DNA of 64,000 bases. Origin: Acridotheres tristis. Its lineage: Eukaryota; Chordata; Aves; Passeriformes; Sturnidae. This document shows, piece by piece, positions 12,601 to 23,080 of the stretch (positions are counted from its first letter, which is position 1; each line of letters opens with the position of its first letter). The DNA is taken from positions 6,924,479-6,988,478 of the forward strand of contig CM072899.1 of assembly GCA_037013685.1 (NCBI GenBank). The letters are read 5' to 3'. A program made the position numbers and the translations under genes. The notes beneath the pieces are model-generated. The model saw nothing but the letters and a program-made list of their open reading frames with translations. It was not told the origin of the DNA and did no database searches.

Positions 12601-14093
12601 TTTTGCAGAGGTGGTTATATAATAGTTCATTAGGAATACAATTAATGTAGAATCTACTATGGGTTGTTTGGCTGTATGTGCTCTCTGTTTCCTACAACAT
12701 GTATTTTATCATTCCAGTTGGAACTTAGAAGGAAGCAGTTCCACGTTCTCCTGAGCACCATCCATGAACTTCAGCAAACCTTGGAGAGTAAGTGCTATTC
12801 TTTGGTAATAGAACCAAATAGAATAGTTTTTAGCAGATCAAAAGGAATGACAACTTCCAGCAGGGGGATAGCTCTGTGCAATTGAGGCTGGTGACCTCTT
12901 GCATTGGCAGAATTTTTTCCTTTGTAGTAGTCCAGAGCCTGAGACTGCTCTGATATTTTTTTTCTTCTACAAGCTGCCCACTGTGCTATTTCCTGCCTAG
13001 CTTCAGGTTAATTTGTAGGCAGCAGAATTCTTTAAAATATGAAGATGGAGAATAAAAAAAAACAACCAAATCTCAAATTGCTAAACAGAAAGTATTTCTT
13101 ACAGAAAATTATTCTTGTGCTTATTTCCAAATTTAATTTTATAATTCCTATTTCAGTAGTTTTGAACATGTCACTGCTATCATGGTATCATTTGAGACTT
13201 TACTAAACAGAAATTGAAATACAAGGAAGGTAAATGACAACCTACTCAGACTGAATCTGTGATAGAGCAGGGACTAAAACAGTGAGACCCCAGAGCTAAA
13301 TTCAGAAATTAGTCGTACTCATCTTTTGTCATACAAATACTTAATATTTTCAAAACAGCACTAACTTTTTGTGCTCTATTACCAGTAATATTGTTTTAAA
13401 TGTTATTTGCTGTATATTTGTAATGTCTTTTAAAGACAGAACAATTGGTGCAGCCTCTGAGCATGACCTGATTAAGTGCAGAGATGGCTGTAAGAACAGA
13501 CTTTCATTCTCTAAGGCCGTCTAGATCTTCTTAAGCAAAATGAACTGTTAATCCTAGGTGCACTTTAGCAGAAGGTTATTGTTATGTGTTACTAGCACTT
13601 GCTTAAGTATTAGTCTTGAAAATGCATTTTCATTAGGAAATAGATTATATATAGATATATAGATTATCTTTCAGGATTTTGTGAACGAAGTAGCAGTTTA
13701 GTGCAAAGCATAGCTTCAGTATAGAATAAATAAACCATTAGTAGGCAAAGAGTAAGAAAGGGTAGAAGCAATCTGGTACCATTTGCTTCAATTGATGCTA
13801 TAGAATTTACCCCATATTTCCAGTAACAGCTCCTAGAGATCCTTAAAAACATCCTTAAAAATTCTGAAGGATTTTTTGTTTGTTTGAACAAGCATTTTAT
13901 AGAATGAGATGCTCAACTCCACATTTAAGGCAGTCAAAATAAAATATTTAAGTGAGGCCAAGTTCTGCAATATAGTCTGTCTATATGACCAAGCATGTTT
14001 GACTAACAGTAATATTGAATTTTAGATGATGAAAAACTTTCAGAAGCTGAGGAATCCCAAGAAACTCAGATGGAAGCAGAGGCCAAGCAGTAG
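6670..14093 (+). CDS. THOC7: THO complex subunit 7
   Basis: Complete gene. Coding exons are 6670-6688, 7020-7137, 7961-8088, 8447-8533, 9501-9558, 12527-12593, 12718-12787 and 14026-14093. They total 615 bp, giving 204 aa, the length I recall for human THOC7. All introns are GT-AG and every phase joins cleanly. The protein starts MGAVTDDEVIRKRLL, continues through GYSQYQRMLSTLSQCEF and AYDALAKVIQHHPDRHETL-like segments, and contains ELRRKQFHVLLSTIHELQQ. It is near-identical to mammalian THOC7 except for the acidic C-terminus (ETQMEAEAKQ). The middle and C-terminal parts are heptad-like and charged, consistent with the coiled coil that packs against THOC5. THOC7 is a subunit of the nuclear THO/TREX complex, which couples transcription and splicing to mRNA export. 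The start is fixed by the GCCGCCATGG context and the conserved N-terminus. Divergent from presumed ATXN7 and convergent with SNTN. The fourth-exon acceptor is preceded by about 19 T. Confidence 0.98.
8425..8443 (+). repeat. T19 homopolymer forming a splice-acceptor tract
   Basis: About 19 consecutive T are followed directly by AAG at 8444-8446, the acceptor of the fourth THOC7 coding exon. It acts as an extreme polypyrimidine tract and is likely length-variable. Confidence 0.7.
10612..10783 (+). mobile_element. CR1 LINE fragment (3' end)
   Basis: CTGCCCCATCCCTGGAAGTG, then CCAGTTTGGATGGGGCTCTGAGC, CATGGCAATGGGTTGGAACTAG and TTCCAACCCAAACTATTCTATAATTCTGTGAT form the classic CR1 3' end in plus orientation. 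It lies in THOC7 intron 5, in the sense direction of the gene. About 170 bp, 5'-truncated. Confidence 0.93.
12012..12235 (+). mobile_element. CR1 LINE fragment, diverged
   Basis: The run AAAGGGTGGTTGGGCACTGAGCAGACTCCCCAGTGGTCAC, then AGTTCAAGGAGCATTTGGA, then CTGTGCAGGGCCAGGAATTTG, ending ATCAGGATATTTTAAGTTTCTATGAATCTGATT, aligns by eye with the 3' part of a CR1 subfamily. Plus orientation, in THOC7 intron 5 about 290 bp before exon 6. Same subfamily style as the 411-640 and 18,616 fragments. Confidence 0.85.
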
Positions 14094-14405
14094 ATGTCAC
14101 ATGAAGATGGACAATACTAAAGAAAGTCCGAGTATCTTCACTTTCTGTTGAAATCAACAGTAAGAGAGATGGAGCTGGAAATAGTTTTCTACTGCTGCTG
14201 TGAATTTTTGTACAAAAATACATGTTTTGCATATGCTTCAGGGGAAAACAGTTGTAGATGTTTGCAGACAGGCACTCAGTGTTAATCCATAAACTTTGTA
14301 ATTTGTGATAAATATACTTTGTTTCACAAAAGATGAAGCTTTTACACCATACTTGTGAACTAAGGTGTTTGCAAAACTTTGCCAATAAAAGGTGTTTTCA
14401 CAGAT
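14094..14405 (+). terminator. THOC7: THOC7 3'UTR and poly(A) signal
   Basis: After the TAG stop at 14091-14093, a short AT-rich UTR leads to a canonical AATAAA at 14384-14389. Cleavage is expected within about 10-25 bases. A T-rich stretch (CACAGATTTTCCTATTTTTAG) follows, fitting a downstream element. The cleavage position is estimated. Confidence 0.85.
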
Positions 14406-17400
14406 TTTCCTATTTTTAGTAGAGCCTTATAATAAGGGCTCTTTTTCTTACATGATATCAGACTGAAGGCAGTACATCTTTTCATGAGTCCCAGCTTCCA
14501 TACCCTGTTCTAGAAGGGACCTAAATCTGAACTAAGTATGCTCTTAGTTTTTCCAAGTAGTTGCCATTTTAGAACTTACTGTGACTAGACTAGAATTTGA
14601 TAGTTTCCTATAAAATAAATTACTTCTATAGAATTAATGCTTACTAAGGGTTATAAAAAAACAAAAGTAATATTGTTCTAGGTTTAATTTTTTCCTCAAA
14701 GTGATGCAAAGAACTGCAATGATCCAAGCCTTGTTCTGCTGTGTTTGTTGTATCACATCAAGTCACATTTTGAAATGGCACATTTAAAACTTCAATTTAA
14801 AAGCTTTGTTCTTGAAGAACCAGGAATCTAATCCCAATACCATTTATAATCTGCTTCTGGATTTTATCTGTCAATTGACTATTATCAAAATACATCATAA
14901 TTTCTGAAACAGATGGTGGAACCCTTCTTTTCTCATGATAAAACACTGAAGCAGTAAAGCAATAATAATGATATTAAAGAATCAGAGATACTTTTGTTAT
15001 TAGTAGGCAAAGTGGAATCTGTCCATCCACCTGGATCATCCTGATGTCTGAGCAATCTGTTGGGAAGTAAGAAAAGTTTCAACCTTCCCAAAAGGAGCAG
15101 ATAATAGAATATGCTCTATGCTTTTGTAAGGCAGGGAGGAAGGCACAAGGGCCAAGAGTAGGTCATGTTCTAAAAACACTTACTAAATGGAACCTTCCAG
15201 TGATTTGGGTAAAGGAAAACATTTTGGATCTCATTCAGACTGTGCCATAAGCATACTTGGTTCAAGTGAAATAATGATGGAATAGACAGAATTATTTTTT
15301 TGTTGTTATTATTATCTATTACACAGAATAGAGCTGCCATCTCACTAGAGGGATTTCCACTATTGAGACTTCAGACATTTATAACCTACATGCTATGTAA
15401 TTCCCACTCTCAGTGGCTGTGGATCTGTGTGGATTGGGCTGAACAGACACATCTGAGCTTGTTTTGCTCACATTCCAAGTTTCCTAAAGGCAAGCCAGCT
15501 GGATAAGAAGTCACACAACTTCAGTAGGGCAGTGCAGCCCTGAACTAATAAGCTGTCAAAAGTCTTCTTGTTCACAGCTGGTCAGCTCAGAACACAGGGG
15601 AAGCTCAGGTTTGCCTGTACAGACATGCAGTGCTTCTCAAGCACTTGGCAGGTTGAGGGATGGCTAAGCAAACAACGGGCATTTAATAGGAGAAGTACAC
15701 CATCAAAAAGTATTAAGTGTACAGGGCTTTTCCCCTCCTAACAACGAGGAATGGTAAAATATTTTGTAAAGCATCAACACTAAATTATTGCCAAATCAGG
15801 GAGGAGTCATGGTCTTGAATGTATGAATTATGAAGATCATAAGTGGCAAGGACTCAAGGACAATTTTAAAGCATATTAATTTTTTTTGTGGTCGAAATGG
15901 CCTCCATGAGCTATCTGGACAGTATTTTGGTGCAGAGGAGGATGATATTCACCAGTTAAAAACAGTCTCTGTAACCGTGAAAATCTCAAATTTTTCCATT
16001 CATTGTTTTAACCAAGTCTTTGGAAATTACTTGGATCAGTCAAGTATCTTATCTCAGAACTTGCACTGCCCTCTATAGAACCTGACCACAGACATGCCAA
16101 CACCTAAGTCCATCCCTCTGCTAAGGAATATTTACAGAGAAATAAGGGTTGTACACAAGAGAAGCAATACAAGTGCATGGCAAAGGAATATATTCTAGTT
16201 CAAATTACAGTGATGCAGTCTTGAAAAGAAATTACTGCCCTAGAAAATCAAGTTGCCCTAGTGCAATTTGGCAGCAAGAACATGATGTCACCAGGTCAAT
16301 CAAAGAAAAAAGTAACATCAATTCGTTGTAAACACAGCCTCAGTGGGACACCCAAAATATTTCCTTCAATTTTTTTTAGTATTTATACCCCTAACCTCCT
16401 GAACATTAGATTAGTACCATAAAAGAAACAAAACCAAATGGAATTCATATATCAGCCAGTATTTAACCTGCTTTATGACCAAGACTCAGGTTCCAGCTTT
16501 GAATCTGCCCAGCACATGCTGGAAATGTGTATCTGCATGTCCTTTAATCCTCTGTTCCAGAAGTTTTCTGTGTGTCATGTTTGCAAGGCACACATGATGG
16601 TCACTGTTACATCCCTGCCTAGAAAGCTCTCCTGTCATGCTGTTTACCTGCATTGACTCTAAATATACATTTATAAAAGCCTGGGTACATAAATTCAGGA
16701 TCTCAACAACCATACTATTTTAATAAACTGTTTCCTGGATTTATGATTTGCCTTAACCCTATCTAAAATGAAAGATTATTATATGCCTAAATGGTCCATC
16801 TCAGTTCCCTTGTCATGTGGATGCAAAAATACAAGCAGAAAGACAGTTGCTGAAGTGATAAACTGACATTTTCAATGGCAGGAGTTGTTTTTCTGTCCTG
16901 TCCAAATGAGAGCAGCAGAGAGTGGAACATTGGACAGAACTGATAACTTGGGCAGGATTTGTTAAAACAGATTTAGCAAGTTTCATGAAGGGATGGAAGA
17001 AGGAAGAGAAAGAATGTCACTGTGACACACTGTCAAATGATGGGATAGCTCTGAATCTTCAAATGTTAATTTGAAGAAAGCTGCTGTCAGCAAAGAAAAT
17101 TGCAAAAAATATATATATCCCAAAGATTTATGAGCTAGAAATAAGTTATTTGAGATACTTCTAAGTTTTTCAGACGTCACAGCTGGCTTGCACCATGCTT
17201 TCCCTCCTTTACTCAAGGCTCAGGTGGTTTCCTTTTCATATGAGTTTAAAAAACTAACAAAAAAGATTCAGAAATGCAGGCAAGTACTGTTAGATCTACT
17301 CTGGGAACCTGTGTGGCTTTTCCTTTCTAGACTAGCTGCATTAGGGACACATCCAGTGTATGAGCCACTTTACACATCTATATGCAACAGACCCTGGGGA

Positions 17401-18009
17401 AAGCAAGTTAGCAACAGAGAAGTGCTCCACCTTTTGTGCTTCACCCTGGTTGACAAACGTGTTCTTGGGTTACCTCAGCCTTCATTTCCCAAGTCTATTT
17501 TAATAAAGGTTGTTAGCACTGTTGCAGAATTCCCTCCACTCGTAGCCCAGGGCTGTGTGTTGCTGGGCACTGTGCAAAGGTAGAACAGAAAGGCTGTTCC
17601 TGTGTGCTGGGCAGTGCCACAGCAGCCAGGAGGCAGAGCCAGGTTTGGTTTGACTTGTTTCCACCCTGGCCTCGTGTGATTCACCTGCCTGGTGGCACCA
17701 GTAAAATATCCAACAGAGCTGGCACGGCAGGGCTGTGTGAGGCTGTTCTGAAAGCACTTGGGGAATGGGACACAAGGACATCCCAGAAGAGGAAACTCAG
17801 CATCCTTGTACCAAGGAGCTTCCCGGATATTCAAGAGTAATCCTAAAGCCAGGGATGCTGCATGATGTGGACTTGGCCTGGCCTAGCAGGGTCCTGAAGG
17901 GGAGGACGAGGAGCCTTGCACCTCTGTGCCGGGTGAAACGATGGAAGGAACTTGGGAACAGACTCGTTTTTCTACATCTGTTATATTTCTGTCTGTGTAG
18001 TTTTTGTGA
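14406..18009. other. Intergenic, nothing recognised
   Basis: Unique-looking AT-rich sequence. Several open frames of 60-130 codons occur (for example 17,188-17,583 on the plus strand), but none resembles a known family or has a consistent splice or coding context. No clear CR1 fragment was seen. Confidence 0.6.
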
Positions 18010-18176
18010 GGGGCTGCACGTTCGGAGAACGCAAACCACGGCAGCTCGAGGGAGCCGCTGGATCGATCCCGATCCCGATCCAAACCCCGACGGACCGTGC
18101 CCGGCTCGGGCCCCGCTCTCAGGGCGGCGGGGCCGGCAGGGGGCAGCAGAGGCCGGGCTGGGCGGGCGCGGCGCTT
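18010..18176. promoter_or_regulatory. Intergenic CpG-rich patch with CTCF-like motif
   Basis: Composition changes abruptly to CpG-rich about 3.6 kb downstream of THOC7. It contains a short GATCCC simple repeat near 18,063-18,080. At 18,133-18,148 the plus strand reads CCGGCAGGGGGCAGCA, which fits the CTCF core CCASYAGRKGGCRSYR at all but one position. No promoter elements or coding exon are apparent. The patch continues into the minisatellite on its right. Insulator function is inference. Confidence 0.5.
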
Positions 18177-18470
18177 CCCGGGACCGGAGCATCCATCCGA
18201 GCATCCCACCGGCCCGTTCCCGGGACCGGAGCATCCATCCGAGCATCCCACCGGCCCGTTCCCGGGACCCCAGCATCCATCCGAGCATCCCACCGGCCCG
18301 TTCCCGGGACCCCAGCATCCATCCGAGCATCCCACCGGCCCGTTCCCGGGACCCCAGCATCCATCCGAGCATCCCACCGGCCCGTTCCCGGGACCCCAGC
18401 ATCCATCCGAGCATCCCACCGGCCCGTTCCCGGGATCCCAGCATCCATCCGAGCATCCCACCGGCCCGTT
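18177..18470. repeat. 42-bp minisatellite, seven copies
   Basis: Exactly seven tandem copies of a 42-bp unit start at 18177, 18219, 18261, 18303, 18345, 18387 and 18429. Units differ only at one short site: GGACCGG in copies 1-2, GGACCCC in copies 3-6 and GGATCCC in copy 7. A degenerate partial copy follows (about 18,471-18,525), then a T-run. Because 42 is divisible by 3 and the unit has no stop codon in several frames, it produces long spurious open frames on both strands with 14-residue repeats. Every unit contains several CpGs. The minus strand of copies 3-7 contains four G-runs in quadruplex-compatible spacing. Confidence 0.97.
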
Positions 18471-18615
18471 CCCAACGTTTCCCAGGATCCATGCATCCCA
18501 CCAGCCCCATTCCCAGCCTTGCAAGCCCTTTCAGACCTTTTTTTTTTTTTTTGTTTCACTACCGTTTCCCACGTGCAGCCAGTCCTACCACTCTCTGGAG
18601 GGGTTAAAACCCTGG

Positions 18616-18720
18616 AGAATCATAGAATATCCTGAGTTGGAGGGATCCACAATGTTCATGGAGCCCAAGTCCTGGGCCTGCACAGCACAGCACCAAGAGA
18701 GTTTTCCCTGCTCACTCCTA
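18616..18720 (-). mobile_element. CR1 LINE fragment, short
   Basis: AATCATAGAATATCCTGAGT, then TGGAGGGATCCACAATGTTCATGGAGCCCAAGTCCTGGGCCTGCACAGCACAGCACCAAG, is the reverse complement of a CR1 3' end of the AGGATATTCTATGATT subfamily. About 100 bp, minus orientation, directly right of the minisatellite and its T-run. Confidence 0.85.
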
Positions 18721-21700
18721 CACTTAATTTTCATTGTCTGGCCTGAACCACCCTGATTCTCAAAGCCTCTCTATAAAATGCCCCAAACCCACATAAAACA
18801 CTGCCAAGGAGCAGCAGGTACAATCCCAAAACCTCTGCCCTTTGAGACACCACACGATGTGACACAAGTGTATCCAATACTTCATTTTCCTACTGGTGAT
18901 GACAGATCCCAAACCCTCCACGCTGCCTCTCCCATGCAAGGGCTGGAAGAGCAGTCTGACAGTGTTTGCAGCAGGAAAAAAGCACCCTTTGGCATGCAGG
19001 ATTCTGCTGCCTCCAACACATCCAGCCCCATCATCCTGAAACCAGGGCAAGAGTTGTTTCAGGATCATTACATGCTGGGTTGCTCTGAATTTACATCATC
19101 ACAGTGAGAAACTTGGAAAAAGTTTGCTAAATGCGTTATAGTGCATGAGAGTTCCTAAAATATTTAACAGCAAAGACATGTGCTTTCAAACTGCTCTCAC
19201 AATAAAGGGAAAATAAAAAGCAAACTACCTAAACAACCTTTTTTTATGTTTCGCCAGTTTTCTCGCAATGAAAAGTCATCATCAAGAGAAGTTAAAAGGA
19301 TGGTTTATCTTCTAGGAGCAAAGGATTTGGCTCTTCTCAACACAAAAGTTTCATCAGAAGTGTATGCTGGAAGTAACAGTGTGTGCTGCATGTGACAAAT
19401 AGGCCCCACTAGGAGTCCATTTGGAATAAAAGCAAACTATATGATTTATGGTCTGGCAGGGCAAATTGACTGCAGACACCTTCCCAAAGACTTACATAAA
19501 ATATTACTACACTTACATCTTACATGAGCCTAAATGAAATTCATATTTACATTTGCTGCACCAAAATCTTGTGCATGAGTTCCTATTTCAAACTATCTTC
19601 CCAAAAATGCTGTATTGTTGCTAGAATCTCCCAAACAACACTAAGCTTCAAAGCTGAAAACAGAAGCCTCCGGTAGATTACCAAGCATAAGACACAAATT
19701 TAGACCCAACACATGGAAACAACCACCACTGCCCAGTGCAGCTTCTCCCAGTTACATTAAGGAAACTTTTACAACCTAGTGGAAATTCAGAGGTGAAGAT
19801 GCTTCAACTTATATGAGAGAAAAATGGGGAAAAGGTCTTGGTTTTCTTCTTAGTGCCTAGTAATGTCAGTCTCTTCTGACTCACTGTACATGAATTCACA
19901 GAGAATTTCAGACCAATTCTCTTTTGCTCTGTTATTGTGGCTGCAAGAGATGGGAAGGGTCAAGGAGCATTGGGACCACCACACCAGGTTATTAATGTCC
20001 CCTGTACCCAGCAAGGTGCAAAACCATAGTGAGGGCGTCTCCTGCAGTGGGAGCACCCACCACCTGCCCACACACCCACGAATGCCCTGGTGTCAGCAGA
20101 ATAGTTATGCTGGAGCTTTTCTCCCACTGGCTGGTTATTTTTCAAAGCTTGTACATCTGTGTGAGATTCCTGCCCTTCTGACATATTGGCATGTCATGTT
20201 ATTGAGGTGACTTGAGGATTGATTGAAAGCAAACTGGTGGTTTTGATGACAGAAACCTTCCCTGGGACACCTGTGCCTCAGTCAAATAAAATGTGAGCAG
20301 CAAAGCCACTTGCTGGTCTGTAACAGCAGCAGGATTCACTGAAGGAATGAGAGAAGTTCTGCACCCCAGGACTCAGCTTGTTAGGGGCACGTATTCATTC
20401 AACTTCTTGTACAGAAAAACAGGTTCTTCCCAGCACTTCAACCAACCTTTCCCAGCCCACAACACTCAGCAGAGTCAAGGAAAGCTTTCTCCCCTGTGTG
20501 GGCTCTGGCAGTGCCTGTGGGTGCCTTTGCTTATGTGCATGGGGCACAGGGAGCAGTGAGGGGGGACAGGAACTGCACCGGCCAGATGGGCACTGCCCTC
20601 CAAGACCTGCCTGGGCAGAAAAGCAGTGCTGAAGAGCTGGGGGAGCAGAGAGGCATATTTGGGATGTGTTTGGGTTGACTTGCCAGTACTACATGTTCAG
20701 GAGGGCGGTGTAAGAGTCAGCAAATCCCTCTTTGAATAGACAGATTATATTTGTATATAGCTTGTAATGACTTCTCTCCCTTTCTCTTCTTTGCTGCTTA
20801 ACCTATCAAGCTTGCCAGCTGCTGCACTAAGCACACCAAGTGATGGCAAAGGATCTCAAAGCACATGGGGAAAACCCCTTTGTAATCTTGTTCCAATACA
20901 GCAAATAACCAGCATATTTACCAAATATAGAGAGGTAAAAAGGGGTTTTGTGCTCCACTGCATCATCTCTCAAAATGCAGGTGGAGACATTCCCTAAGCT
21001 TGATAGGACTAAACGCGGACCCCAATCCTACAAGAACATCAGGCTTACACTGTGCCATCGTACACCAAATCAAAGAAAAAAAACTGTTCACCTCTATTTC
21101 AAGCCTCTCACATAATGCTGATTTGCTAGGTATCATATAAGGGCTGCAGCTAGCACCCAACAAGAGAGTTTTAGGAAGGAAATCACACAGCTCCTGCAAT
21201 CTTGGTAAGGGGCTGTGCAGAAAATGGTGCAGGGAAGTTGCAAAAGTGTTCAGATATAACAAAAATTTAAAAATAAGAAAGAACAAAAACATCACAGCAT
21301 GGTTAGAGACCAAAATCCTGCGGGAAGCAGCAGGGCTGTTTGGCAGCACAGCATTTCCCTGCAGTTTGACATGCAGCAAGGCTGCACTGTGCAAGCCCAG
21401 ACTTGGTGACACAGCCAGGGACTGCAGGCTCTGCCTGGGGCTGCCTGCTCCCTGCTCCCACAGACCCGGACCCTGCCAGTGTTTACTTGGCCTGTAGATC
21501 CTTTAGAATCCAATGTCATGGGCTTTTCAAGTGTGCCAGTTGCTGCTGTAGCCTGCTGCCAACTGATAGATGGTTTATGCCACTAACAGCTCCTGAGGAT
21601 GAGAATTGCTAAAAAGCAATGGGAATATTTACTTTCTCCTGCTAACGCAAGCAGTAAGCAGAGGATTTCAAAACCCTTGTAACCTGCATGTAGTCAGCTG

Positions 21701-22880
21701 CAGAGCGAGCCTGGCTGGGGGCAAACAGAAACCACGGGATACAGCGCCATGGGGACAAACAGCCAGAACACAACAAATGCTCAGGGCAGAGTGCTCGAAG
21801 AACAGGCTGCAACATCAAACCACTGCACTGCCTGCGGGGAGTGACCATGGAAGGGATGGAGCCAGCCGGCTTATTGTCTTGGAAGAGCAGAAAGGAAGCA
21901 AAAAGAAAGGAAAAGCAAAGCCAATTAACTGCGAGCTGATTGTCCATTCCTCATTCCTGTTCTTCAGGACAAGACCTACAGTTTCTTTGTGTGGATATAT
22001 GCAGGCATGTGTACATTTGCAAACACACACACCCCCTGCAACTGGAAACCTTGCCTGGGTGCATTGTACAATGCACATCTGAAAGGTTAAATTGATTAAA
22101 TCAACACACATCTCAGTGACTCCCATTTTCTCTGACTGCAGCTCACAGCCTCACACCCATCACTACCACAGCTTCTCAATCGAGCCAGCCCAGAGCCCCC
22201 TCTGCTGCCTCCACTCCCACGCTCCCACCAACAATAGAAACACAGAGCCACTGTGGAGGAGTAAATACTTGATATTATTTGTCTTGACACTCGGGGAAGC
22301 ACTGGAAAGTTCAGCTACCTCGCTATTTCACATTGCCCTGTTACCACCCATTGTCAAACTTCCTCCTCCTCTTTGCTTTACAATTGCTCATCCCTTGGGG
22401 GAGCAGCAGGAAGGAGACTGGGCACATGGAGCAGAGATCTGCAATTTCACTGAGAAATAATAGCAACCAACCAAAATGTACTGATTGCATGGATGCATCA
22501 GTGCAAATGAGAGAAGAAACATTCCCAGTTGTGTTATTTCCAAATTGCTCCCTGCCAGTCTCTGTGCCTGTGATTAACCACGTCAGACTCAGCAGGCTGG
22601 GCTCAGCACCCCGTCCTTCTCCTGCTCATTAACTTCAGCAGCCATTCCCAGGGCGTGAAAGGGCAGCAAGTTGTGTTTGTTTGCTAAAAGGCTGTAAAGC
22701 TGCGTGGATGGTGTGCTCGACAGAAAGACACTGAGTCACACTGAGCTGTTTGTTCCTGTGTGCTCACCAGGTCCCACACTCGCTGTGTGGATGCTGCACG
22801 TCCCCCTGTCCCCTCCTGCACCTGCTCCTCTTTGCCTTCTCTTAGCTCACATGTAAAACTAAGGTACCTAAACTGGCCAT
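18721..22880. other. Intergenic, nothing recognised
   Basis: No known coding exon, RNA gene or clear repeat family was identified. Open frames up to 158 codons (21,606-22,082 plus; 20,963-21,412 minus) lack family resemblance and have arbitrary composition, so they are treated as chance. Confidence 0.55.
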
Positions 22881-23080
22881 ACAGGATCATTCAATTATTT
22901 CAGCTGAAAAGACTTTTTGGAGGTCTCTAGTCCCACTTCCTGCTCAGAGTAGAACCAGCTTCACTGCCCTAAGCCTAAACCTGGGTATTTGAGTGTCCCC
23001 AGGGATGAAAGTCCCACTGCCTCTATGGGTCCCGGTTCCAATATTTGACCACTGGGAAATTGTTTAACCCCAAAGTTGGA
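22881..23080 (-). mobile_element. CR1 LINE fragment, old
   Basis: ACAGGATCATTCAATTATTT, then GGAGGTCTCTAGTCCCACTTCCTGCTCAGAGTAGAACCAGCTTC and CCGGTTCCAATATTTGACCAC, matches an older CR1 subfamily in reverse complement with many substitutions. Minus orientation. Confidence 0.75.

Noticed and set aside
13981..14385. 134-codon minus-strand frame over the THOC7 last exon and UTR
   Set aside because: Antisense shadow of THOC7. No protein family resemblance.
17765..18756. Open frames of 146-280 codons on both strands with 14-residue repeats (such as [14 protein letters not shown])
   Set aside because: They are generated by the 42-bp minisatellite, whose period is divisible by three and lacks stops. 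They appear in several frames and both strands equally, which real coding does not.
21606..22082. 158-codon plus-strand frame
   Set aside because: No recognisable domain, arbitrary composition, and overlapping frames of similar length on the other strand.
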